Part shown: positions 43,136 to 51,440 of the stretch, one piece after another | Layout of the letters: every line of letters begins with the position of its first letter | Position numbering within the stretch: the first letter of the stretch is position 1 | NCBI RefSeq assembly: GCF_002234675.1 | Contig: NC_019859.2 | Coordinates: 35,595,960-35,659,959 of the forward strand | DNA length: 64,000 nucleotides | DNA from: Oryzias latipes | Taxonomy: Eukaryota; Chordata; Actinopteri; Beloniformes; Adrianichthyidae | Reading direction: 5' to 3' | The notes under the pieces: generated by a model | What the model was told of the DNA's origin: nothing | The model's input: the letters and a program-made list of their open reading frames with translations, nothing else | Database searches by the model: none | Program-made: the position numbers and the translations under genes

Positions 43136-43800
43136 TGTAAAGGAGGATATGGGATCAAAAACTGTTCGTGGGTGACACCACTCTCGAACCAGGAGTGTCG
43201 GCCAGAACACTACTTCAAGGCCTGGATGAGGCTGTTTCTGTTAGTGGGTGCGTGGAATAAATGACAGCAGGCAGGAGGGTGGCTTCAATAATTATAATCC
43301 ACGCTTCAGGCTTTACATCCTTTGACTTGACATACAGTGGCAGGTACATTTCCATAGGTGGATGAACACAGGTAGGTGTGTGTGTGTGGTCTCTAATAAA
43401 CACAAACACAAATATAAACTTAATATGCAACTTAAATCACATAAAAAGAACAAAGAAGTCATGAGCGCCCACGTGCGCTTTATGCTCATTATTGACTAAT
43501 TAACGCTTATTTAGCTGTGCACTACGTAAACATGCTGAATATTTGAACTAAATTACTCCAAGTAACATATATTAACATAAACTTACTTTGTCATCAACGC
43601 ACACTAAACTTCCAAGAAAAACTTCATTTCAACCTGCCACGCAGCGGCACTCTCACACGCACGGAGGAAAACAGACAGGCAGGTGCCGTGCAGCAACACG
43701 ATGACGTCATCACTCTTTTAATGAGCATGCGTCTAACTCTAAACAGAACTTAAAGGGACAGGAACGTATTTTAACCATAAGTATCTGAGTCTTTTGTACA
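43136..43800 (-). repeat. BEL element 3' LTR
   Basis: The 665 bp read the same as 49785-50449. It contains a perfect CRE palindrome GATGACGTCATC at 43701-43710 and flanks, and on the minus strand ATTAAA near 43716. Relative to the element this is the downstream LTR. Confidence 0.95.
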
Positions 43801-43812
43801 GCCGCCCCCAAA
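43801..43812 (-). other. Probable polypurine tract of the BEL element
   Basis: The minus strand reads TTTGGGGGCGGC directly before the 3' LTR. It is G-rich but not purely purine; the position is right for plus-strand priming. Confidence 0.5.
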
Positions 43813-43866
43813 GGTGCGCAGTACGTTTGCTCCAACAAAAGACAACTAAGGAGCAAAGTAAAAATC

Positions 43867-46800
43867 TTACAAAGTCCCTTTAGAGTCTTTCGCAGGGAGC
43901 TCAGGTAAGGAGATTAGGCGGGCAACAGGTCGAGTGTAGGTCCTGTCCTTCACTTTCACGTCAGCTGACCTGACACACCCATCTAGGCTATGGTGCACCT
44001 TGATGACATGCCCAATAGGCCACAGTGCCCTTGGGAGCTGGGGATCCACGATCATGGTGACTGAGCCTTCCGTTATTGGGTCTGTTAAGGACTGCCACTT
44101 CTGACGTATTTGAAGTCCGGGAAGGTACAACTTGATGAAGCGGGTCCAGAAGTGGTCTGCAAGCACCTGCGTATGCTTCCACCGTCTTCGGCTCAGGAGC
44201 TCATTCTTTTCGTATACCACTTGTGGCAGTGCTCCGTCGGGCCGCCCCATCAGAAGACAATTAGGGGTCACGGGATCGGGGTCACTAACATCAGCAGACA
44301 CATAGCCCAAAGGTTTTGAGTTCAGAATATTCTCCACTTCGATCAACATTGTTCGGAGCACTTCTTCTTGAACGGGCTGTGCTCCAACTGTGATGTACAG
44401 CGCTGTCTTAACAGATCTGATCTCCCTTTCCCAAACTCCTCCAAAGTGAGGAGAAGCAGGAGGGTTGAAATGGAACTGAATCTTGCTTGGGGCTAAGAGT
44501 CGCTGGAGGTCTGGAGACATAGCAGCAAATGCCTCATTCAACTCTCTCTCTCCTCCTTTGAAATTAGTTCCCTGATCCGAGTACAGCTCTGCCGGGGTTC
44601 CTCTTCGTGCAGCAAACCTTCGGAAAGCCATTAAAAATGAGTCTGTGTCCAGGGAACTCAGAACATCCAGGTGCACAGCTCTTACGGTGAGGCATTTAAA
44701 TATGATCCCCCATCTTTTCTCAGATCGGCGTCCTATCTTGATGTTGAATGGTCCAAAGCAGTCAACTCCTGTAGAGTAGAAAGCAGGCTTGAAGAGACGG
44801 AGACGAGCTAGTGGCAAGTCAGCCATTTTCGGAACCGATGGCTTTGCTCTCCATCTTTGACACTCTGTGCAGGTTCTCTGGAGTTTCCGAATTACTTCCC
44901 TGCCTCGTAGAATCCAGTATTTGCGTCGAATTTCAGCAAATACACGCTCTGGACCTGGGTGCCTAAGCTCATTGTCATAGTTTCTGATGAGCAGATGAGT
45001 GAATGGATGTGAAGGGTCAAGCACCACTGGATGGAGAGTATCATAAGCCAGGGTTTCTGAGCGACGAAGACGGCCACCAACTATGATTAGCTGCCCAGTC
45101 TCATCTAACTCAGGGGACAGAGTTAGCAAGCGACTACTGCGTGGGATATCCTTGCCTGCCTTTAGAAGCTTTAGCTCACTGGGGAAGCTATCCTCTTGAA
45201 TGCACTTGAGTAAAAACAACTCGGCTTGACGATAATCCTCAGCATTTAACGAAGTGTCCTCTTTGGCCGCCCCATGCAGCTTCTCTGCTGTAGTACGGAG
45301 CAACTCCTGCCAGGAGTTACTTTGGCTGAGCTCACTCATCTTAGGACTTGCAGGTGTAGCTGACATCCCACAGAAAGTAGTCTTCCTGAGCTCATCAGTG
45401 GTTGGAGCATTTATCTCATTAGCTGCTGGAATTGTTGGCCATGTGTCTGGATGCATGTGGAGGAAGGGGGGTCCAAAACTCCATCTGTTGGCTTTGCTGA
45501 GATCTTGCAGGGTCTTGCCTCTGGTAATATCATCTGCAGGGTTTTGAGCAGAGTCTACATAACGCCACTGATGATGTTGGGTTAGCTCTTGGATTTCCGC
45601 TACACGTGTGCCAACAAAGATCTTAAAGCGACAAGACTCTGACTGCAACCAGGTCAGCACAGTTGTTGAATCTGTCCACAAGAAAATGGCTGTGATTGGC
45701 AACGTGAGCTCATCCTCGAGCAGTTTGGCAAGCTGTGCTCCTGTTTGGGCAGCGCAGAGCTCCAACCTGGGAACTGAATGAAGCCGTTTTGGGGCTACTC
45801 TGGAGCGGGCCATCACAAAGGCAAGGTGAGTGTGATTGTCTTCACAGACCGTCCTGAGGTATGCCACTGCTCCATAAGCCAACTCGGAGGCATCACAGAA
45901 CACATGCAACTCTCGTCTTGCTACTGACGCAGCTTCACCTGCAGGTAGGTATGGACGGCTGAAGACAATCTGAGGGAGGAATTGTAACTCAGCCTCCCAT
46001 GTCTTCCATTGCTGCAGGAGGTCAGGTGGTAGCTGGGGGTCATCCCAGCCTCTTTGTTTATCCCACAAATACCTGACTAGGATTTTGGCCCTGGTGGTGT
46101 AAGGCAAAATGAACCCCAATGGATCGTACTGACTAGCAAGTACTCTGTAAATGTTGCGGAGTGTGGGAGCACCATACTGGACTGGGCGATGTTTGTAGCC
46201 AAGCATATCAGTGGCAAAGTGCCAACTGAGACCCAGGGTTGATTCAGGACTGTCCGTCCTGTCTTGCGTTAACCAAAGTTCTGCACTACTGGAACGATCT
46301 TCCTCTGGAAGGTGGCTAATGACCTCCGGAACGTTGCTAGCCCATTGTCTGAGGACAAAACCAGCCGAGGACAAAAGAGCTCGGAGCTCGTTGACAAGAT
46401 CTCTGGCTTCTGTTGTTGTTGGTAGGCTTTGAAGACAGTTATCAACGTAGAAACTTCTCTCAATGGAGGTTCTCACCTTGTCTTCTGGCATGCAGTGATC
46501 CTTTACATGACGCCACAGTGCATACGTAGCACAACACGGACTGCATGTGGTGCCGAAGGGCAGTACTTGCCATTCATATACTGCTGGTGGTTCATCAAGG
46601 TCCAGGTTGCGCCACAGAAAACGGAGTAAAGGGCGGTCTTCAGGAAGAAGGCGAACTTGGTGGAACATGCCCTTTATGTCACCACTAATGGCTACTGCAT
46701 GCTCACGGAACCTAAGAAGAACTCCAAGAAGAGAGGCGCCCAACGTGGGGCCAGGCAGTAGATACTCATTCAAAGTCTGGCCTTGGTAACTGAAAGAGCA

Positions 46801-49740
46801 GTTAAACACGAGACGGTGCTTACCGTTGTGACTGACAAGGTGATGTGGTATGTACCAAGCCTCCTTTACGTCACTCAATTCTGACTCTTCAACTTTGGCA
46901 ACATATCCAGCTTGAATGAGTTTCTCCATCTCTGCTGAGTAGATCTCAGCCTTTTCCAAGTCCTTCAGGAGTCTTCGCTCAATAGCTCTCAGGCTTGGCT
47001 TCACAGCATCAGGGGTTATTTGCAGGCATGGCATATCTTTCTTTCTGAGCAGAGGAGTAGCATAACGAGATACTCCACTGACCTCCACCCTTGTTGTTCT
47101 GGCCTCAAGCATCTCAACAGCGAAATGGTCTTGCTTGGAGCGAGTCACTATTTTGTCTATCCTGAGGGGGATGGTGTCAGTTTGCCACAATTTCTCCACA
47201 TGCTTCATCAGCTCACTCATTTGGGGTGGAATGGAGGTCAAGAGGCACTGCTGTGATCTGTTGAACTGACAAACCACATTGGAGGGGCCTTGCAGTGTCC
47301 AGCCTAACCTGGTGTGGATTGCAGCTGGTCCACCAGGAGGTCCCAGCCTAACAGCCTCAATAGGAGTGAGAAGGTGTGGATGGTCGCTACCTATTAACAG
47401 CAACGGTTGGATCTTCTTGAAGGGCTGAATAGTTAGTCCCCTCAGGTGTTTGTACTTCTTCTGTAGTGACTCGATCGGGTATGTATGATCAGCGAGATCA
47501 ATGTGGGAGGCCGTGAAGGCATTCCTGATCTGGTACTTAGTCTTGGGATTAGCCTTTGGTGAAATGGTAAAGGATATACAGGAGCCTCTCATATTCTGTA
47601 TATCTTGCCTGATTGTGCGTAGAGGAAGGGTCTCTGGGTCACCTTCAAGCCGCAATTGCTGGGCGGCACTGGGTAGAAGCATAGTCCTTTCAGACCCATC
47701 ATCTAGGATAGCATATGTATCTAGAATCTGACCCTTGTTGCGGATGAGAACTGGAACAACTTTGAGAAGAACACGACTGTTTGCTGTTGGCCGGTCGAGA
47801 TATAAAACCCCAGTGCATTTCTCACCTCCATCTTGTGGTTGGCGTGCTGTGGTCTCTGAAGACCTCTTAGATGGACTTGTGTTGACATCATGGAGAACCT
47901 TTAAGTGACGACCTTGGCATAAGCTGCAAAGCTTCTTCAGGGTGCATTCTGCAGCACGATGAGAGCGGGCACAGCGCCAGCACCTATGGTTGATTTTGAT
48001 CCATTCAGTTAGCTGCTCCTTTGACAGTCCACTGATTGCTGTACACTGACTTAAGTGATGATCTCTGTTGTCACAGTAAGCACAATATGGTGGGGGATTC
48101 TTTTGTAGGACGCCGCTTGGTGATTTAAGTGATTGAGTTTTGGTTTCTGCTCCATGAAACACTGCAGTGGAACGTCTACCGGATGGCCCCTCAGGGTTCC
48201 GACCCTGTGGTTTATCTCTTACTCCTCTTGATGGTAGTTGGCCGTCAAAGTCTTGACACCAAGACTCGTACTTCAACCAGCTGGCTAAGTCTGCAAGGGT
48301 ATATCTTTGGTCAGGGCGGTTGAACATGCACCTGCGGAACTCTGCTCGATGTTCAGGGGGTAACTTACTAAGTAGCTGGGCTACATGAGAGCCGCACCGC
48401 AGCTCCACATCCCCATCAGGGCCAAGTGTCTTTAACATTCCCACCAGCGATTGAACCTGGAGGGAAAACCTCTCAAAGGCAACAGCGTCACCTCGCCTGA
48501 CGTCAGGGGAATTCATCACTTCAGCTATTCTCTTTAATGCAAGCTGATGAGGTTGACCGAACTTCTCGTTTAAAGTTCTCATGGTGTCTGTGAATGGTGT
48601 TGGTGAATAGATGTAAGCCTCAGCCACCAGCTTAGCATCTTCCAACTTCAAGTGATTAATCAGCACCTGGTACTTGAACAGCTCCGTACTGTCAGGAGGG
48701 AGTAAATTCTCCAACGCCATCTTCAGGTGGGCGAACTCTCCAGGGTCTCGGTTGACGAGGTTTGGGATTGATGGACGAGGTCCATGGTAAGTTGCATCCA
48801 AGCTTGAACTCCGACCATACAACTGACTGGGTGCAGGGGGACGGTTAGAACCAGAACTAGCCTGAAAGATGACATTTGGGGAATCCACATGCTTGTGATA
48901 AGGTGTTGATGCTAACCTGATGGGCGATGGAGATGCTGGGAAGGGATCTTCACCATAGTTATGTTGTGTTGGCACAGCATAACGTTTGTGCCAATTAGTC
49001 TCTGGAGGTCTTAAATCTGTGTCATTTGGGGGTTGCCTAGTCAACAATGGCTGACTTTGCGGAGTTGAGAGCGCTTGGCTGCGCAAAATCTGAAGCTCTC
49101 TCATCATTTTATCAAGTCGCTCCAGCATAGGTGAGTGAGTTTCTACCTGCTCCTTTTTCTCACAAACTGGAGGTGGGGGTGCTGGCCAATCTTCTTCTTT
49201 AACATTTTCCACCTTTCCTAGTGGATCGGCATATGTTCTTTGGGTTGATTGGCAGGGTGGAGCAGTATTAGCAGAGTCCATCATCCTTAAAATGTCCCGT
49301 TGCATTGCACACATGTCTTCAAAATCCGCAGCCATCCGAATGTGTGATTGCTGAAGGAGGAGCCTTTCCTGACGGATCTCCTCAAGCTCAGGGTTTGTAG
49401 AAATAGACTGCCGTGGCTTCGGTGAAAGATCATATTGAAGAAGGGTTTGGTCTCTCAGCCGGTCATGCATAGGACTAAGGGGTGGCTTTTGGACCACTAG
49501 GTTTTCTCGCTCATGCCACAGTCTCTGAATCTCATATCTGGGGTCTATCTCTGATGCAACTGAATGTCCGTCTGAGGTCTCACTGGCTGCTTCAGGTGAA
49601 TGGGTCAAATGTTCTCCTGTCTCATGTCCATGGAAGGTTGGATCTGTGAAATCCACCACATACTCTTCAAATCGAAGAGGGGGACGAACTACGCGTCGGG
49701 GACGTGCACCACTTGCTTCATAGTTCAGAGCTTCATCCAT
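43867..49740 (-). CDS. BEL/Pao gag-pol polyprotein
   Basis: One open frame of 1957 codons starts 45 bases inside the 5' LTR. It has a charged N-terminal region with a coiled-coil-like stretch (about residues 110-160) and a DUF1759-type gag segment (about 330-480). Cys/His knuckles follow: CAYCDNRDHHLSQC near 552, CWRCARSHRAAEC near 585 and CSLCQGRH near 602. The protease has an active-site-like ILDDGSERTML near 675. The reverse transcriptase has GDIKGMFHQV near 1020 and SFYVDN in place of the usual YVDD near 1097. The RNase H has HVFCDASELAYGA near 1278 and FLWTDSTTVL near 1350. The integrase has a zinc-binding HPG...CTECQ segment (1598-1627) and a core with Asp in GVDCFGP (1657), Asp in YSDQGTNF (1722) and Glu in GGVWEREI (1767). 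A DUF5641-type tail ends the protein. Gag and pol share one frame, as in many BEL elements, and no envelope is present. No stop or frameshift is visible, so the copy could be active. Confidence 0.93.
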   Translation of the reverse strand: MDEALNYEASGARPRRVVRPPLRFEEYVVDFTDPTFHGHETGEHLTHSPEAASETSDGHSVASEIDPRYEIQRLWHERENLVVQKPPLSPMHDRLRDQTLLQYDLSPKPRQSISTNPELEEIRQERLLLQQSHIRMAADFEDMCAMQRDILRMMDSANTAPPCQSTQRTYADPLGKVENVKEEDWPAPPPPVCEKKEQVETHSPMLERLDKMMRELQILRSQALSTPQSQPLLTRQPPNDTDLRPPETNWHKRYAVPTQHNYGEDPFPASPSPIRLASTPYHKHVDSPNVIFQASSGSNRPPAPSQLYGRSSSLDATYHGPRPSIPNLVNRDPGEFAHLKMALENLLPPDSTELFKYQVLINHLKLEDAKLVAEAYIYSPTPFTDTMRTLNEKFGQPHQLALKRIAEVMNSPDVRRGDAVAFERFSLQVQSLVGMLKTLGPDGDVELRCGSHVAQLLSKLPPEHRAEFRRCMFNRPDQRYTLADLASWLKYESWCQDFDGQLPSRGVRDKPQGRNPEGPSGRRSTAVFHGAETKTQSLKSPSGVLQKNPPPYCAYCDNRDHHLSQCTAISGLSKEQLTEWIKINHRCWRCARSHRAAECTLKKLCSLCQGRHLKVLHDVNTSPSKRSSETTARQPQDGGEKCTGVLYLDRPTANSRVLLKVVPVLIRNKGQILDTYAILDDGSERTMLLPSAAQQLRLEGDPETLPLRTIRQDIQNMRGSCISFTISPKANPKTKYQIRNAFTASHIDLADHTYPIESLQKKYKHLRGLTIQPFKKIQPLLLIGSDHPHLLTPIEAVRLGPPGGPAAIHTRLGWTLQGPSNVVCQFNRSQQCLLTSIPPQMSELMKHVEKLWQTDTIPLRIDKIVTRSKQDHFAVEMLEARTTRVEVSGVSRYATPLLRKKDMPCLQITPDAVKPSLRAIERRLLKDLEKAEIYSAEMEKLIQAGYVAKVEESELSDVKEAWYIPHHLVSHNGKHRLVFNCSFSYQGQTLNEYLLPGPTLGASLLGVLLRFREHAVAISGDIKGMFHQVRLLPEDRPLLRFLWRNLDLDEPPAVYEWQVLPFGTTCSPCCATYALWRHVKDHCMPEDKVRTSIERSFYVDNCLQSLPTTTEARDLVNELRALLSSAGFVLRQWASNVPEVISHLPEEDRSSSAELWLTQDRTDSPESTLGLSWHFATDMLGYKHRPVQYGAPTLRNIYRVLASQYDPLGFILPYTTRAKILVRYLWDKQRGWDDPQLPPDLLQQWKTWEAELQFLPQIVFSRPYLPAGEAASVARRELHVFCDASELAYGAVAYLRTVCEDNHTHLAFVMARSRVAPKRLHSVPRLELCAAQTGAQLAKLLEDELTLPITAIFLWTDSTTVLTWLQSESCRFKIFVGTRVAEIQELTQHHQWRYVDSAQNPADDITRGKTLQDLSKANRWSFGPPFLHMHPDTWPTIPAANEINAPTTDELRKTTFCGMSATPASPKMSELSQSNSWQELLRTTAEKLHGAAKEDTSLNAEDYRQAELFLLKCIQEDSFPSELKLLKAGKDIPRSSRLLTLSPELDETGQLIIVGGRLRRSETLAYDTLHPVVLDPSHPFTHLLIRNYDNELRHPGPERVFAEIRRKYWILRGREVIRKLQRTCTECQRWRAKPSVPKMADLPLARLRLFKPAFYSTGVDCFGPFNIKIGRRSEKRWGIIFKCLTVRAVHLDVLSSLDTDSFLMAFRRFAARRGTPAELYSDQGTNFKGGERELNEAFAAMSPDLQRLLAPSKIQFHFNPPASPHFGGVWEREIRSVKTALYITVGAQPVQEEVLRTMLIEVENILNSKPLGYVSADVSDPDPVTPNCLLMGRPDGALPQVVYEKNELLSRRRWKHTQVLADHFWTRFIKLYLPGLQIRQKWQSLTDPITEGSVTMIVDPQLPRALWPIGHVIKVHHSLDGCVRSADVKVKDRTYTRPVARLISLPELPAKDSKGTL

Positions 49741-49764
49741 CTTAACTGGTTAAGGGCAGTGTCA

Positions 49765-49781
49765 TCCGGCTCGAAGGACCA
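49765..49781 (-). other. Primer binding site (tRNA-Tyr)
   Basis: On the minus strand the sequence TGGTCCTTCGAGCCGGA lies three bases after the 5' LTR. Its complement TCCGGCTCGAAGGACCA equals the 3' end of vertebrate tRNA-Tyr including CCA. Confidence 0.85.
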
Positions 49782-49784
49782 AAA

Positions 49785-50449
49785 TGTAAAGGAGGATATG
49801 GGATCAAAAACTGTTCGTGGGTGACACCACTCTCGAACCAGGAGTGTCGGCCAGAACACTACTTCAAGGCCTGGATGAGGCTGTTTCTGTTAGTGGGTGC
49901 GTGGAATAAATGACAGCAGGCAGGAGGGTGGCTTCAATAATTATAATCCACGCTTCAGGCTTTACATCCTTTGACTTGACATACAGTGGCAGGTACATTT
50001 CCATAGGTGGATGAACACAGGTAGGTGTGTGTGTGTGGTCTCTAATAAACACAAACACAAATATAAACTTAATATGCAACTTAAATCACATAAAAAGAAC
50101 AAAGAAGTCATGAGCGCCCACGTGCGCTTTATGCTCATTATTGACTAATTAACGCTTATTTAGCTGTGCACTACGTAAACATGCTGAATATTTGAACTAA
50201 ATTACTCCAAGTAACATATATTAACATAAACTTACTTTGTCATCAACGCACACTAAACTTCCAAGAAAAACTTCATTTCAACCTGCCACGCAGCGGCACT
50301 CTCACACGCACGGAGGAAAACAGACAGGCAGGTGCCGTGCAGCAACACGATGACGTCATCACTCTTTTAATGAGCATGCGTCTAACTCTAAACAGAACTT
50401 AAAGGGACAGGAACGTATTTTAACCATAAGTATCTGAGTCTTTTGTACA
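49785..50449 (-). repeat. BEL element 5' LTR
   Basis: The 665 bp read the same as 43136-43800; the CRE palindrome is at 50351-50358. It should carry the element's promoter on the minus strand. Confidence 0.95.
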
Positions 50450-50454
50450 AGATG

Positions 50455-51330
50455 AAAGAAAGAAAAAAGGCACTAGTTTACATAAATAACTTCAGAGTTT
50501 TAGAGCTTTATTTCTTTTTAAATTTTAAAGTCTCTGGAAAGTCTCAGTTTCAAAAAACAACATTAATGAATTAAAAATTATTTTATAAATTTTATTCATA
50601 ACTCAATTGAATGTTTTTATATGTAAATAAAGGAAGACAGCTTTTTGTTGAAATCCATTCATATAAATCCTGCCAAAAAAATCAACCAGACTTTACACCA
50701 CAAAATGCAGTTCTCAATAGACAATTCAAAATGTAATTTAGGGGTGGCATCTAAAAATACATTTTGCAATTTAGAATTCAACATCAAAAATATAAAAAGG
50801 AAAAATCAATTGCATTTTAAATTGTCGTGTTTTTTATGTCATAATTCAAATAACAATACATTTTGTAATTTACAAAACCATACTTAAAAAATGACACTTC
50901 AATAAACGGTTTGATTGAAAGTATTTTTTAAAGTAAATTAAAATCTAATGCATTGTGAACTGCATGCTGTTTTGTGTCACAATTCAAATGAAAATGCAAA
51001 ACAGCGCCCTCTAGTGTCATAGATATGCATTGCATTGCGCTTTGGTTGTCAAAATTCAAATTTAAATGGAAACTGTCAGACTCTCATCAGGGTGGGGCCT
51101 ACCATCCCCCCAAATTTGCTTAAAAATTATCAAATTGAATTGTAAATTTTAAAATTGGATTCTGAAATGCAAACTGTATTTTCATATGCTAAGCCTGTAT
51201 ATTGAATTTTAGACTGAAAAATGCATTTTCAAATAGAGAATTGTCATTTCAGGATTGCTTATTACTTAAAATTATGACTCAAAAACAAGGATTTGTGTTG
51301 GCTCAGCTAAATATCTGAATTAAAAAAAGT
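50455..51330. repeat. AT-rich repeat region between BEL element and ndufs8
   Basis: Many variants of AATGCAATTT, AATTCAAAATGTAATTT and their complements alternate on both strands, suggesting old inverted repeats. The stretch 51000-51060 (ACAGCGCCCTCTAGTGTCAT) looks like another repeat end. No gene was found. Confidence 0.4.
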
Positions 51331-51331
51331 T

Positions 51332-51440
51332 CACTTCCGACTCCAGGCCGGAAGGCGGCGCCAACTAAGCAGTTACACGGAAGTAGAAGGAGGCTAACTT
51401 CCGGTGTTCGTTGCACATTTACCCTTGGTCGCCAATTTCG
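51332..51440 (+). promoter_or_regulatory. ndufs8 promoter and probable non-coding first exon
   Basis: Four ETS-type sites lie within 75 bp: ACTTCCGA (51333-51340), CCGGAAGG (51348-51355), CGGAAGT (51379-51385 region) and ACTTCCGG (51397-51404). A good splice donor GTAAGT follows at 51441. GABP/NRF-2 sites of this kind are common at respiratory chain genes. Transcription probably starts between 51390 and 51420. Confidence 0.6.

Larger units (their letters stand above)
43136..50449 (-). mobile_element. Complete BEL/Pao LTR retrotransposon
   Basis: Two 665-bp LTRs (43136-43800 and 49785-50449) that read as identical bound a 5.98-kb interior. The 5-bp duplication AGATG lies at 43131-43135 and 50450-50454. 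The LTRs begin TGTA and end TACA in both directions. A 17-base primer site complementary to the 3' end of tRNA-Tyr lies next to the 5' LTR, and a G-rich TTTGGGGGCGGC adjoins the 3' LTR. One uninterrupted frame (43867-49740) encodes gag to integrase in the BEL/Pao order, with no envelope gene. Identical LTRs and an open frame indicate a recent insertion. It separates asf1b from ndufs8. Confidence 0.95.

Noticed and set aside
43215..43430. 71-codon frame present twice (also 49864-50079)
   Set aside because: It is duplicated only because it lies in the two LTRs; no protein family is recognised.
43136..50449. Endogenous retrovirus
   Set aside because: Domain content and sequence are BEL/Pao, and there is no envelope frame after integrase.
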